Below are positions 45,440 through 53,430 of a stretch of DNA of 64,000 bases, piece by piece. The stretch covers positions 41,087 to 105,086 of the forward strand of contig NZ_CABFVD010000002.1 of the NCBI RefSeq assembly GCF_902143515.1, read 5' to 3'. The notes below the pieces were generated by a model that ran no database searches, was not told the DNA's origin, and saw only the letters and a list, made by a program, of their open reading frames with translations. A program made the position numbers and the translations under genes. Each line of letters begins with the position of its first letter. Within the stretch, counting starts at the first letter, position 1. The stretch comes from Hathewaya massiliensis. Lineage in GTDB: Bacteria > Bacillota > Clostridia > Clostridiales > Clostridiaceae.

Positions 45440-46684
45440 ATGAAATTATCTTTTAAATTTAAACCAAGTCTTACTGTAGAACAATTAAATATCATAGAAG
45501 AATTATCTTTCCATACAACAAAACTTTATAACATTGTCAACTATGAATTGAGAGAAAATGGTTTTAAATCTTATATAGAGATAGAAAATATGTTTAAAGC
45601 TAATTGGCATTGTGATTTTCTTCATAGTCATACAAGACAACACACTTTTAAAGTATTAGAGCAAAATTGGAAATCATATTTTGCAAGTATTAAAGATTTT
45701 AAAGTAAATGCACATAAGTATAATGGATTACCCAAACCACCTAAATTTAAGAATATGGAAGATAGAAAAAATGAAATTATATTTACTAATTTGGCTATTA
45801 GGTTCAAAAACAATAAATTAATATTATCTCTTTCTAAAGCAATGCAAAAAATATTTGAGGTAAATAGTTTAAATTTTGAGGTTTCAGGTAAACTTCAAAG
45901 CCTTATAAATTGGAATGCATTGCAACAAGTTAGAATAAAGTGGGATAACTCTTTAAAGCAATGGTACTTAATTGTAATCTACAATAAACAAGAATTAGGG
46001 CCAGTAAACAATACTAATATTATGGCTATTGATTTAGGTTTGGATAATCTTGCTACACTAACTTTTAAAGATGGAAATGAAACTTATCTTTTTTGTGGTA
46101 AAAAACTTAAAGGTATTAATGCTTTTGTAAATAAAAAAATTGCTTATTATCAAAGCATTGAAATGAAGAAAGTAGGTTCTGATAAGTTCAAGAATACTAA
46201 AATGATTAATTCATTAAGAAGATATAGAAATAACTATGTTAATGATTACCTTCATAAAACAAGTAAAAATATTATAGATAAGGTAATAGAGCATAAAGTA
46301 AAGAAGATAGTTATAGGCAAAATTAAAGGTATCAAGCAAGATATGAATTATAATAAATCTTTTGTTCAAATACCAATTCAAAGACTTGCAGAGCAAATTA
46401 AATATAAGGCAGAATTAAAAGGTATTGAAGTTAAATTCAAAGAAGAAAGTTATACAAGTGGTTGTAGTGCTTTTGATTTAGAACCAATAGATAAAAAATA
46501 TTATGACAAAACTCGTAGAGTAGTTAGAGGGCTGTTTAAATCCAATTTTGGGTTAGTTAATAGTGATGTGAATGGCTCACTTAATATACTTCGTAAAGAA
46601 GAAAAATGTATTCCTGAAATAGTGCAAACTATGAGGGATAAAGGGAGAGTGTCCTCCCCGTTGAGAGTAAGGGTTGCCTGTTAA
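45440..46684 (+). CDS. tnpB: TnpB RNA-guided nuclease of the IS605 element
   Basis: A 414-residue protein. RuvC-I reads MAIDLGLDNLATL (Asp), RuvC-II KFKEESYTSGCSAF (Glu), and RuvC-III NSDVNGSLNILRK (Asp), so the catalytic triad is present. The classic four-Cys zinc ribbon is not visible; the segment after RuvC-II (GCSAFDLEPIDKKYYD) has one Cys only, as in one TnpB subgroup. TnpB proteins cut DNA guided by an omega RNA made from the element's right end. GAAGGAGG precedes the ATG. Confidence 0.9.
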   Translation: MKLSFKFKPSLTVEQLNIIEELSFHTTKLYNIVNYELRENGFKSYIEIENMFKANWHCDFLHSHTRQHTFKVLEQNWKSYFASIKDFKVNAHKYNGLPKPPKFKNMEDRKNEIIFTNLAIRFKNNKLILSLSKAMQKIFEVNSLNFEVSGKLQSLINWNALQQVRIKWDNSLKQWYLIVIYNKQELGPVNNTNIMAIDLGLDNLATLTFKDGNETYLFCGKKLKGINAFVNKKIAYYQSIEMKKVGSDKFKNTKMINSLRRYRNNYVNDYLHKTSKNIIDKVIEHKVKKIVIGKIKGIKQDMNYNKSFVQIPIQRLAEQIKYKAELKGIEVKFKEESYTSGCSAFDLEPIDKKYYDKTRRVVRGLFKSNFGLVNSDVNGSLNILRKEEKCIPEIVQTMRDKGRVSSPLRVRVAC

Positions 46685-46747
46685 GGTGGAAACTTAAATA
46701 TCAAACCTCTCACGAAGCCACCGTTGCTTGTCTCGGTGGTAGTTCAC
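46590..46747 (+). ncRNA. Probable omega RNA at the IS605 right end
   Basis: In studied IS605-type elements the TnpB guide scaffold covers the 3' end of tnpB and the right-end hairpin. Here that stretch contains GGGTTGCCTGTTAAGGTGGA, AAACTTAAATATC, and the CCACCG...CGGTGG hairpin ending TAGTTCAC. The guide would be the next ~16-20 bases, beginning AATCAACTCTAGCATATCC at 46748. Boundaries are inferred. Confidence 0.45.
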
Positions 46748-46854
46748 AATCAACTCTAGCATATCCAATACCACCCACTAATTAGAGAACCCAAATCCTT
46801 GATTTGGTGTGAATCACTTACTCAACAAAGGTAGTGAGTCGAGTTTCCTTTTGA

Positions 46855-46901
46855 AAAACTAGCCTTAATCATTGATATTACTTGATTAAGGCTAGTTTTA
46901 T
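46855..46901. terminator. Strong bidirectional terminator after the IS605 element
   Basis: AAAACTAGCCTTAATCA (46855-46871) and TGATTAAGGCTAGTTTT (46883-46899) are perfect 17-bp complements around an 11-base loop. Confidence 0.85.
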
Positions 46902-46945
46902 AAGTAAAAATACCGTATCAGAAGTAATAGCATATTTACAAAATA

Positions 46946-46954
46946 TGTTATAAT
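46946..46954 (+). promoter_or_regulatory. Extended -10 promoter before the HAD gene
   Basis: TGTTATAAT with TATAAT at 46949-46954, preceded by TATCAGAAGTAATA and TATTTACAAAA. It is 54 bases before ATG 47008. Confidence 0.65.
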
Positions 46955-47007
46955 AAAATTAGGAACAAATCTGAGCATAGGTAAATGGTGATTTATGGAG
47001 GGGTATT

Positions 47008-47718
47008 ATGGGAAAAGTTAGAGTTATTATATTTGATTTATTTGATACATTGCTTCATGATATTAAATTTGATTTTAATTCAGGGTTATGTTATCTACAT
47101 GATAATATTTTATCAGAAGATACTGATAAGGTTGAATTTCTAGAGTATGCAGCTACATATTGGAAAGAACTTTATGATAAAAGAAGCGAGGATAATTCAG
47201 AATTGGCCTTTGAAGATGAACTTTTAGATTTCAAAAATAAATATGGTTTTAAAGCGAATCATCCACTAGAAGAAATTATATATAATTGCGCACTGGAAAT
47301 AAATACCACTGAATTATTTGATGACACGATTTATACCTTAGAGCAACTTAAGTTGTTAGGAATTCCAGTTTATTTATTAAGTAATTCCATATTTAAAAAG
47401 AATGTAATGAAAAAGTTCATTAACCAATATGATTTAGAAAAATATTTTGTTAATGTACATTTTAGTGCGGATTATAAGATAAGGAAGCCACATAAAGATT
47501 TGTTTAAAATTGTGTTTGATGATATTAAGGAGTATGATGCTAGCATTGAAATGGAACAAGTTTACTTCATTGGCGATAATTTTAAAGCTGATGTTCTTGG
47601 GGCTGAAAGTTTTGGTTTTACACCAGTTTTTATAAACCGTAAACAAGATACTGATATTAATAATAAAAATTTCATTGAGATTAAATCGCTAAATGAATTA
47701 TTAGAAGTAATTAGATAA
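47008..47718 (+). CDS. HAD-family hydrolase
   Basis: A 236-residue protein with motif I IIFDLFDTLLHD (nucleophile Asp, acid Asp), motif II VYLLSNS, motif III Lys in YKIRKPHKDLF, and motif IV FIGDNFKADVLGA. It is a C1-cap phosphatase-like enzyme of the YjjG or haloacid type. Substrate unknown. It has its own promoter and ribosome site (GGAGGGG). Confidence 0.9.
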   Translation: MGKVRVIIFDLFDTLLHDIKFDFNSGLCYLHDNILSEDTDKVEFLEYAATYWKELYDKRSEDNSELAFEDELLDFKNKYGFKANHPLEEIIYNCALEINTTELFDDTIYTLEQLKLLGIPVYLLSNSIFKKNVMKKFINQYDLEKYFVNVHFSADYKIRKPHKDLFKIVFDDIKEYDASIEMEQVYFIGDNFKADVLGAESFGFTPVFINRKQDTDINNKNFIEIKSLNELLEVIR

Positions 47719-47764
47719 ATTTCAATTTGTAACTTAATATAAGGTAATATAATAAGTAATAAAA

Positions 47765-47867
47765 TCTAATAAGTTTAGCAGTAAGAGTTTCTAAAATATG
47801 TTATAATTGAAAGAAGTTAAATAAGAAATAATTAAACTTTTAAGTATAATGTAAATAGTAATTTAAG
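47765..47867 (+). repeat. Leader repeat with promoter, copy A
   Basis: About 100 bases nearly identical to 50669-50769, including AATAAGTTTARCAGTAARAG, TTTCTAAAATATGTTATAAT, TTTTAAGTATAA and GTAAATAGTAATTT. An extended -10 promoter sits at 47799-47807. Both copies stand upstream of GNAT genes that are otherwise different. Confidence 0.8.
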
Positions 47868-47874
47868 TGAGACT

Positions 47875-47937
47875 CCAAATTTTATATTTGGCCAGTCGAA
47901 CTTACACCTACGTAATGAAATTGAGTAGGTGTTTCAT
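47875..47937 (+). promoter_or_regulatory. Two hairpins in the leader of a GNAT gene, possible attenuator
   Basis: CCAAATTTTATATTTGG (47875-47891) is a perfect stem-loop, followed by ACACCTAC (47904-47911) pairing with GTAGGTGT (47925-47932) and TTTCATTTAT. They lie between the repeat promoter (47802) and ATG 48002, so they would be transcribed ahead of the gene. Confidence 0.5.
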
Positions 47938-48001
47938 TTATAAATATTTAAAAAAAATAAGCTAAAAGAAATTAAAAACTTAATAATAATGGGGATTAAA
48001 A

Positions 48002-48859
48002 ATGATAAAAACAATTTGTAATGTTGAGGAAATAATTGATTTTGCGTGGGAATTGAGTCAGGATAATCTGAATGCTAGTTATCCAAGAAAAGAATCAATT
48101 ATAGAGCTTAAAGAATATATTGAAAAATTTATCCATGATCATAGCAAGGACGTAATAGCTTGCTATGATCATGGCGTATTATGTGGAGTTTGTCTTTATT
48201 TTTGGATAACTGATGAAAAATATGCTCAAACAAAGGTACTTTTAATGAAGGGTGATTATGATCAAATTGCAGAAGAATTTATTAATTATATAAGTAATAA
48301 ATTAGCTGGATATCAATTCCTTATAACAGGAATACCTTTTACCAATAAAAATGCAAATGAATATTTTAATAAAAAGAATATTGAGTGTATTGAAGCCAGT
48401 ATTGTTACAAGAATATGTAATTTGAAACCACATACAAATCAAAGGAATGATTGTGTAGAGGAAATCAACAAAGACAATTTTGAGGAATATGCTAGGTTTC
48501 ATGACAAACACGCTATTCCTTTAGAAATGTATTATAATGCTATAAATTTAAAAAGGGATATAGAACGCTTTAGAATATTTGCTTTTTGGCAAGATAAAGA
48601 GATACACGGAAGTATTTTTGCAAAAGCAAATAAAGAAGATGCAGAAGTATTTGGCTTATTTGTTGATGAGAAATATAAAAATAAGGATATTGAAAGTATC
48701 TTAATTAATGAAATGCTAACCAAATTATATAATGAGTTTGGTGCAATAAAGGAAATTGTATATTTTATTGATGAAAATTCCACGGATGAATTAAATTTAG
48801 CATTAGCTGCAGGTTTTGAGGTTCAAGCTAAATATAGATGTTACAAGTGTATACTTTAG
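48002..48859 (+). CDS. Two-domain GNAT acetyltransferase-like protein
   Basis: A 285-residue protein. The C-terminal half is a GNAT domain (IHGSIFAKANKEDAEVFGLF, VDEKYKNKDIESILINEML, ending in LALAAGFEVQAKYRCYK). The acetyl-CoA loop is degenerate compared with the usual Q/R-x2-G-x-G/A. The N-terminal half looks like a diverged GNAT-like domain. Substrate unknown. It is expressed behind leader repeat A. Confidence 0.75.
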   Translation: MIKTICNVEEIIDFAWELSQDNLNASYPRKESIIELKEYIEKFIHDHSKDVIACYDHGVLCGVCLYFWITDEKYAQTKVLLMKGDYDQIAEEFINYISNKLAGYQFLITGIPFTNKNANEYFNKKNIECIEASIVTRICNLKPHTNQRNDCVEEINKDNFEEYARFHDKHAIPLEMYYNAINLKRDIERFRIFAFWQDKEIHGSIFAKANKEDAEVFGLFVDEKYKNKDIESILINEMLTKLYNEFGAIKEIVYFIDENSTDELNLALAAGFEVQAKYRCYKCIL

Positions 48860-48880
48860 CTTGGTTTATAGAATAGTTAA

Positions 48881-48985
48881 GAACTAAAGGAATTAAGTGA
48901 AGAGTATATCATAGAGCAAATAGCGAAATTTGATTTCCATGATATAGAAAAGGCTGTACTTCAATTTTTGAAAAATAATACATAG
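48881..48985 (+). pseudogene. Tail of an unknown gene
   Basis: Open frame ELKELSEEYIIEQIAKFDFH then DIEKAVLQFLKNNT and TAG, with no start or ribosome site. It sits between the GNAT stop and the HIT ribosome site and looks like the end of a lost gene. Confidence 0.5.
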
Positions 48986-49003
48986 TAATCGGGAGGGGAA
49001 AGT

Positions 49004-49477
49004 ATGTACAATCATGCACCTAAAGGCTATACTTGTCCATTTTGTTTAATTGTTAAAGGGGTTGAAAATGAACATGTACTTACTAAACAAGGTGATATAG
49101 TCTATAAAGATGATTATGTAACTGCTTTTATTGGAGCAGGTTGGTGGAAAAATAATAAAGGACATGTAATAATTATTCCAAATAAGCATTTTGAGAATAT
49201 TTATGAGCTACCTAATGAGTTTTCTGCAAGAACTCATGAACTTGAAAAAGAAATTGCTATGGCTTTTAAAAAAGTTTATAAATGTGATGGCGTTTCATCA
49301 AGACAACATAATGAGCCTTCTGGTGACCAAGATGTGTGGCACTACCATTTGCATGTATTTCCAAGATATAAAGATGATAACCTATATTTAACCTGTAGGG
49401 AACTTTCAAGACCTGAAGAGCGTTTAGAGTATGCAGAAAAACTGAGAAACTATTTAAATAAAAAAACTAAAAAGTAA
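49004..49477 (+). CDS. HIT-family nucleotide hydrolase/transferase
   Basis: A 157-residue protein. It has a zinc-type start TCPFCLIVKG, GHVIIIPNKHFENIYEL, and the histidine triad VWHYHLHVFPRY (H-x-H-x-H). The family hydrolyses or transfers nucleotide-phosphate bonds. GGGAGGGG gives a strong ribosome site. It stands alone. Confidence 0.92.
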   Translation: MYNHAPKGYTCPFCLIVKGVENEHVLTKQGDIVYKDDYVTAFIGAGWWKNNKGHVIIIPNKHFENIYELPNEFSARTHELEKEIAMAFKKVYKCDGVSSRQHNEPSGDQDVWHYHLHVFPRYKDDNLYLTCRELSRPEERLEYAEKLRNYLNKKTKK

Positions 49478-49559
49478 TATAAATATAACTAAAGAAAATG
49501 AGTAAAATTTATAGTGAGTATTCTTGTAATAATACATAAAAAAGTAGGTGGAGTATATT

Positions 49560-49799
49560 ATGATAAATAATTTTTCAATTGCAGGGCCAAACTCAAAATA
49601 TAAGTTACCAGGTGCTCAAGCTGCTGGATTTTTGGCAGGGGTATGGCATGGGTTAATTGCACCAATTACATTTATAGTTAGCATGTTTAATCCTAATATA
49701 AGAATTTATGAAACTAATAATGTAGGTAGATTATATGATCTTGGTTTTGTTATAGGAATTTCAACTTCATTTGGGGGAAGTGGGTCAAGGGTTAAATAA
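49560..49799 (+). CDS. Small membrane protein, 79 aa
   Basis: A short protein with one central hydrophobic helix (WHGLIAPITFIVSMF) between KYKLPGAQAAGFLAGV and RLYDLGFVIGISTSFGG. I have seen this type as a hypothetical protein in Firmicutes; function unknown. ATG 49560 follows GTAGGTGGAG. Confidence 0.65.
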   Translation: MINNFSIAGPNSKYKLPGAQAAGFLAGVWHGLIAPITFIVSMFNPNIRIYETNNVGRLYDLGFVIGISTSFGGSGSRVK

Positions 49800-49820
49800 A
49801 CTAATCAATCTTAATGTGTA

Positions 49821-49850
49821 GTATTAGAGCGGATAGCCATCGGATAAATT
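49821..49850 (+). repeat. Dispersed GGATA repeat, copy 2
   Basis: GTATTAGAGCGGATAG then CCATCGGATAAATT, differing from copy 1 at three positions. It ends 23 bases before the next gene. Confidence 0.75.
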
Positions 49851-49872
49851 TACTTATAAAGGAGACTTTTTA

Positions 49873-50331
49873 ATGAGTGTTTTTAACATTGTTGTCCCAT
49901 TATTTTTTATTGTGATTATATTAAAGCAGTTAAGATATATGAAGCAGTTAATAATACCAACAAGAAAAAGTTATGTAGAAATTATTATTTTACTGCTTTG
50001 TGTAATTATTTTCAGCTGTATTATATATTTTTATGCTAATACCTGGATTCATTATGTAACAGGGGTACTAGGAATTTTAATGTTTTTAAGCATTTGGATT
50101 AAACAAGGAATTAGCTCAAAAGGTTTTATATCAATGTATAAATATAAAGAAATTATATTATGGAATGAAATTGAAAAGGCTGTAATAACTAATTCAAATG
50201 ATATAAAGATTAAGGTATTAGGTGGATTCATGGAACAAACATTTCATTTTAGAAAGAGTGACTATGATAAAGTTATTACTATTTTGAAAGAAAATTTACC
50301 TAAGCAATCTAAGTTACAGATAAATGCTTAA
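49873..50331 (+). CDS. Membrane protein with PH-like C-terminal domain (DUF5673-like)
   Basis: A 152-residue protein with hydrophobic helices near residues 5-20, 33-50 and 55-75, then a soluble part reading GISSKGFISMYKYKEIILWN, EIEKAVITNSNDIKIKVLGG and a final helix. The strand pattern resembles bacterial PH-like domains. Function unknown. AAAGGAGAC precedes the start. Confidence 0.6.
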   Translation: MSVFNIVVPLFFIVIILKQLRYMKQLIIPTRKSYVEIIILLLCVIIFSCIIYFYANTWIHYVTGVLGILMFLSIWIKQGISSKGFISMYKYKEIILWNEIEKAVITNSNDIKIKVLGGFMEQTFHFRKSDYDKVITILKENLPKQSKLQINA

Positions 50332-50338
50332 TAAATAT

Positions 50339-50526
50339 ATGTATAATTGTGAAATATATACTGAATCTATTGAAGTGATTTTTAGAAATAAAGAAGAAGT
50401 ATATAAGTATAAACCAGATGTATTTGTAATGTGTGAATAATAAATGTTTTTAATAATAATTATATAAGTACAGTTTTCCCTGATGTGTCTATAAATTTAG
50501 AAGATATATTTAAGTTTACCTATTAG
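50339..50526 (+). pseudogene. Relic of an Uma2-family (PD-(D/E)XK) gene
   Basis: The first piece encodes IEVIFRNKEEVYKYKPDVFV then MCE and a stop, which matches the PDVFVVC core strand of Uma2 proteins. The second piece, after the stop, reads STVFPDVSINLEDIF and TAG, matching the Uma2 C-terminus. The nuclease centre between them and the N-terminus are missing. Confidence 0.7.
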
Positions 50527-50546
50527 TTATATATTGTTAATCTCAG

Positions 50547-50588
50547 AAAAAGTGCTAATCTTGGTTGGATGGAGCACTTTTTTCTTTG
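50547..50588 (+). terminator. Terminator after the Uma2 relic
   Basis: AAAAAGTGCT (50547-50556) pairs with AGCACTTTTT (50573-50582), followed by TTCTTTGTTTTT. Confidence 0.8.
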
Positions 50589-50668
50589 TTTTTAACTTTT
50601 ATATAAAGACTAAGGGACTTAACCTTGATTTTTAAATGATGTATAAAAAGATTATGCTTTAGAACTAG

Positions 50669-50769
50669 TCTAATAAGTTTAACAGTAAAAGTTTCTAAAA
50701 TATGTTATAATTGAAAAAACTTAAATGAACAATAATCGAACTTTTAAGTATAAGGTAAATAGTAATTTT
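50669..50769 (+). repeat. Leader repeat with promoter, copy B
   Basis: The same leader as at 47765-47867, with an extended -10 (TGTTATAAT, TATAAT at 50706-50711), placed before the GNAT gene at 50828. Confidence 0.8.
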
Positions 50770-50827
50770 ATCGTTAAGTTAATTCGCAATTGTATAATAT
50801 TATGAAAGAAAGTTAAAGGGTGATGAA

Positions 50828-51361
50828 ATGAGTGTTACTGTTAAATTGGCAGATAAAAATGATTTTTTTATAATTAAAAATTTTATTCCACTTTTTAGAC
50901 ACTATATTGCAGAAGTATACAATGAACTTCCCAATAAGTATGGTGTGTTTTCATATGATGATTGCAAAACATTGCAGGAGTTATGTGATAAAAGAGAATC
51001 ATGGACTGAAAAACCTAATGAACTATTCCCATTTATTATTTATGCATTTGATAGACCTGTTGGATATGCTTTAGTATCAAAGGTTCCACCAAATTCATTT
51101 GAAAAAAGTGACTTTTTTATTAATGCGTTATTTGTAGTACAACCAGTAAGGAGAAAGGGCATAGCTTCGGCTGCAATAAAAAATATCTTTGATATGTTTA
51201 CTGGAGAATGGGAATTACATACAAATCCTACTGATAGGAATATACCAACACAAAAGTTTTGGAGAAAATTATTGGTGGGTTATACTAACGACAATTTTAC
51301 TGAATTTATTAGCAAAGCACCAGATGGAGATGAAAAAATAATTTTTAGATTTAGCAATTAA
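50828..51361 (+). CDS. GNAT-family acetyltransferase
   Basis: A 177-residue protein with a clear acetyl-CoA site: VVQPVRRKGIASAAIKNIFD (R/Q-x2-G-x-A), then WELHTNPTDRNIPTQKFWRK, typical of uncharacterised GNATs in this phylum. Substrate unknown. The start follows AAAGGGTGATGAA. The shared motif TTTTCTTATATTGT follows the stop by about 20 bases. Confidence 0.87.
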   Translation: MSVTVKLADKNDFFIIKNFIPLFRHYIAEVYNELPNKYGVFSYDDCKTLQELCDKRESWTEKPNELFPFIIYAFDRPVGYALVSKVPPNSFEKSDFFINALFVVQPVRRKGIASAAIKNIFDMFTGEWELHTNPTDRNIPTQKFWRKLLVGYTNDNFTEFISKAPDGDEKIIFRFSN

Positions 51362-51594
51362 TCTTAAAGGTTATTCAAACTTTTCTTATATTGTGACTTA
51401 TAGATAGTAATTTGTAGTGGAGATTATTTATATATTACAGGGAGGAAGATTGTTTGGAACGTATTTTAATTATAGGTGGTAATGCGGATTAACCCCTTTA
51501 TTTTGGACAAACTCTATTAAATTCTCGCTATTACTTCAATTTTCATGCCATCATAAGTTATAGGCTTAATTCATTTACTATGTATTTTTATACA

Positions 51595-52554
51595 CTATAA
51601 CTTAACTGTCATCCATTCTAGAGTTTCTCCAGAATAAAGGTTATAAAATTCACTTGGAGTCTTATATCCTAAGCTTGAATGAATTCTACGGTTATTATAT
51701 CTTTTCATAAATTCATCTACACTTATAAATGCTTCTTTATAATCATTAAATTCATTAACACTAAAACACTCATCCTCTAATATTCTGTGAAAAGATTCAA
51801 TATGGGCATTCTTATTTGGTGTTCTAACAGGTATTCTCTCATGATGGATACCCAAAATTTCACAAGTCTCTTTGAAGGTATTACTAATAAACTGTGGACC
51901 ATTATCAGTTCTTACCACAGGTAATTCAATATCCTTTTGAAATAAATTTCTTTTAATAAGACAGCGCCTAAGGGTAGCTGCGGTATCTTTAGCATCACAA
52001 CTTAATCCCATATGATAGTCAATTAATGTTCTGTCAAATACATCAATTACATTTAGTAAGAAGAAAAATCTATCTTCTCCTTTTATATAGCCGTATTTAA
52101 TATCTAGCTCCCAAACATTGTTTGAAGAGTTTACTTTTCTATTTATAGCAATACTCTTCTTAACTTTATCTTTAACTTTTCTCTGAGGCCTTAGTAAATC
52201 TAACTCTTTGCATAATCTATATGCTTTCTTATGGTTCAATACAAGCTTATATTCACGCTTGAGGTGTTCTTTTATCTTTCTATATCCATAAAACTCTGCA
52301 TCTCCATTTATTGATTCTATTATCCATTCTTTTATTTGTTCATCACAAACTTTATCACCACTAAGATTAAATGAATATCCAGGAGCAGGTTTACCTACAG
52401 GTTTCTTTTTTATCTTATCTTTATTGGCAATATTATAGTAATAAGTTGATTTGCCTAACTTTATAATCTTAAGTACTAATAATGCACAATATCCTTGTGA
52501 TATATATTTTTCACAAATTTCTACTTTATCTTTAATTGAGGGTTTACTTTTTTT
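51595..52554 (-). CDS. IS3 transposase OrfB (integrase core)
   Basis: The frame opens near the slip site and begins KKSKPSIKDKVEICEKYISQ; the HTH_21-type part EWIIESINGDAEFYGYRKIK precedes the core. DDE residues are in WELDIKYGYI, VRTDNGPQFI and NAHIESFHRILEDE. It should be made as an OrfAB fusion by -1 frameshifting at 52545-52552. The internal TTG at 52239 is not a real start. No stop interrupts the frame, so the element is probably active. Confidence 0.88.
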   Translation of the reverse strand, partial: KKSKPSIKDKVEICEKYISQGYCALLVLKIIKLGKSTYYYNIANKDKIKKKPVGKPAPGYSFNLSGDKVCDEQIKEWIIESINGDAEFYGYRKIKEHLKREYKLVLNHKKAYRLCKELDLLRPQRKVKDKVKKSIAINRKVNSSNNVWELDIKYGYIKGEDRFFFLLNVIDVFDRTLIDYHMGLSCDAKDTAATLRRCLIKRNLFQKDIELPVVRTDNGPQFISNTFKETCEILGIHHERIPVRTPNKNAHIESFHRILEDECFSVNEFNDYKEAFISVDEFMKRYNNRRIHSSLGYKTPSEFYNLYSGETLEWMTVKL

Positions 52555-52820
52555 AATAAGTCTCTAAGTATTGAAATTTCAAGATCTTTCTCACCTAACA
52601 GTTTCTTTAAATGATCATTTTCTTGCTCTTTTTCTTTAAGTTCTTTAGTTATTTCTTTTCCCTCAATTAAAGTTGATGATAAACCTTGTTTTTTTATCCA
52701 TCCATTGACCGTTGATCTTGCAATTCCATGCTTACGTGCAACTATACCAATATCTTTTACATTATTAACTTCCTTAATGATTTGGGATTTAAACTCTTCT
52801 GTATAATTCTTCTTTTTCAT
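52521..52820 (-). CDS. IS3 transposase OrfA
   Basis: A 99-residue HTH protein: YTEEFKSQIIKEVNNVKDIG, RKHGIARSTVNGWIKKQ, then a leucine-zipper-like coiled coil (LKEKEQENDHLKKLLGEKDL, EISILRDLLKKV). It ends in the frame that overlaps OrfB; an A-AAA-AAA-G slip site (minus strand, 52545-52552) lies near its end. GGAGTGA precedes the ATG. Confidence 0.9.
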   Translation of the reverse strand: MKKKNYTEEFKSQIIKEVNNVKDIGIVARKHGIARSTVNGWIKKQGLSSTLIEGKEITKELKEKEQENDHLKKLLGEKDLEISILRDLLKKVNPQLKIK

Positions 52821-53430
52821 GTATAATCACTCCTGACAATATTATTATATTTTACATAACAGATATTGTCCAATATCATTTAGGGGCTTAAGAGAATGGA
52901 TGTGGAAAAACGACATTGGCGCAAACATTAGCTAGTAAATTGGAAATTCCTTTAATTCACCTTGATATGATATATTGGAGAGACAATTGGGAAAGTGTTT
53001 CCAAAGATGAATTTGATGACGTGTTACTAAAAGAACTTTCAAAACCAAAATGGATTATAGACGGAAATATGAATCGTACAATACCTCTTAGACTAAAGTA
53101 TTGTGATACTGTAATTTATATGGATTTCTCACGGACTATATGCGTTTATGGTGCTATAAAGAGAGTTGTAAAAAATTATGGAAAAAGCCGCCTTGATATG
53201 GGTGGATATTGCCCTGAAAAATTTGATAAAGAAAAGATTGAGTTTATAAAGTCTATTTGGAAGAATGATAAGGCAAATAGAAAACGGTTTTATGATATGA
53301 TCAATAATGAAAGCGCTGTAAATAAAATAGTTTTGAAAAATCGTAGGCAAGTAAATATGTTTTTGCTGAGATTATGAGAACACTACGAAGCAAAACAAAT
53401 TCCAATTTGATGTAGATAAGGGGGATTATC

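Larger units (their letters stand above)
44740..46752. mobile_element. IS200/IS605-family element
   Basis: It contains a minus-strand tnpA (broken), a short RHH gene, and a plus-strand tnpB, divergently arranged. Subterminal hairpins mark both ends: CCTCCG-TTGTTTATCT-CGGAGG at 44744-44765 and CCACCG-TTGCTTGTCT-CGGTGG at 46718-46739, with nearly the same loop. Exact cleavage sites cannot be fixed without an empty site; the right end is probably near TTCAC at 46743-46747. Confidence 0.8.
50332..50827. other. 496-base gap: Uma2 relic, terminator, leader repeat
   Basis: Contains an Uma2-type pseudogene (50339-50526), a terminator (50547) and the promoter-bearing repeat (50669-50769). Confidence 0.7.
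51485..52894 (-). mobile_element. IS3-family (IS150-group) insertion sequence, 1410 bp
   Basis: Target duplication AATG flanks it (51481-51484, 52895-52898). Ends resemble inverted repeats: GGATTAACCCC...TTGGACAA on the left and, on the minus strand, TTAAGCCCCTAAAT...TTGGACAA on the right. It encodes overlapping orfA and orfB on the minus strand with an A7 slip site. Confidence 0.88.
51454..53377 (+). pseudogene. Small P-loop kinase-like gene split by an IS3 element
   Basis: The 5' piece (51454-51484) encodes LERILIIGGN from a TTG start with GGAGGAAGAT upstream. After the insertion, bases 52899 onward give GCGKTTLAQTLASKLEIPLI, so the Walker A motif GGNGCGKTT is cut in two. Joining 51484 to 52899 restores one frame of about 169 residues ending MFLLRL. 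Features HLDMIYWRDNWE and WIIDGNMNRTIPLRL match the FLAR/topology-modulation-type AAA_18 kinases. The 3' piece alone lacks a P-loop and is non-functional. Confidence 0.88.

Noticed and set aside
47875..47937. Known riboswitch or T-box in the GNAT leader
   Set aside because: I see none of the conserved cores, such as a T-box GGGTGGTACC-like sequence; only two simple hairpins.
52239..52241. TTG 52239 as start of a separate IS3 gene
   Set aside because: The frame continues upstream to the slip site, as expected for an OrfAB fusion.
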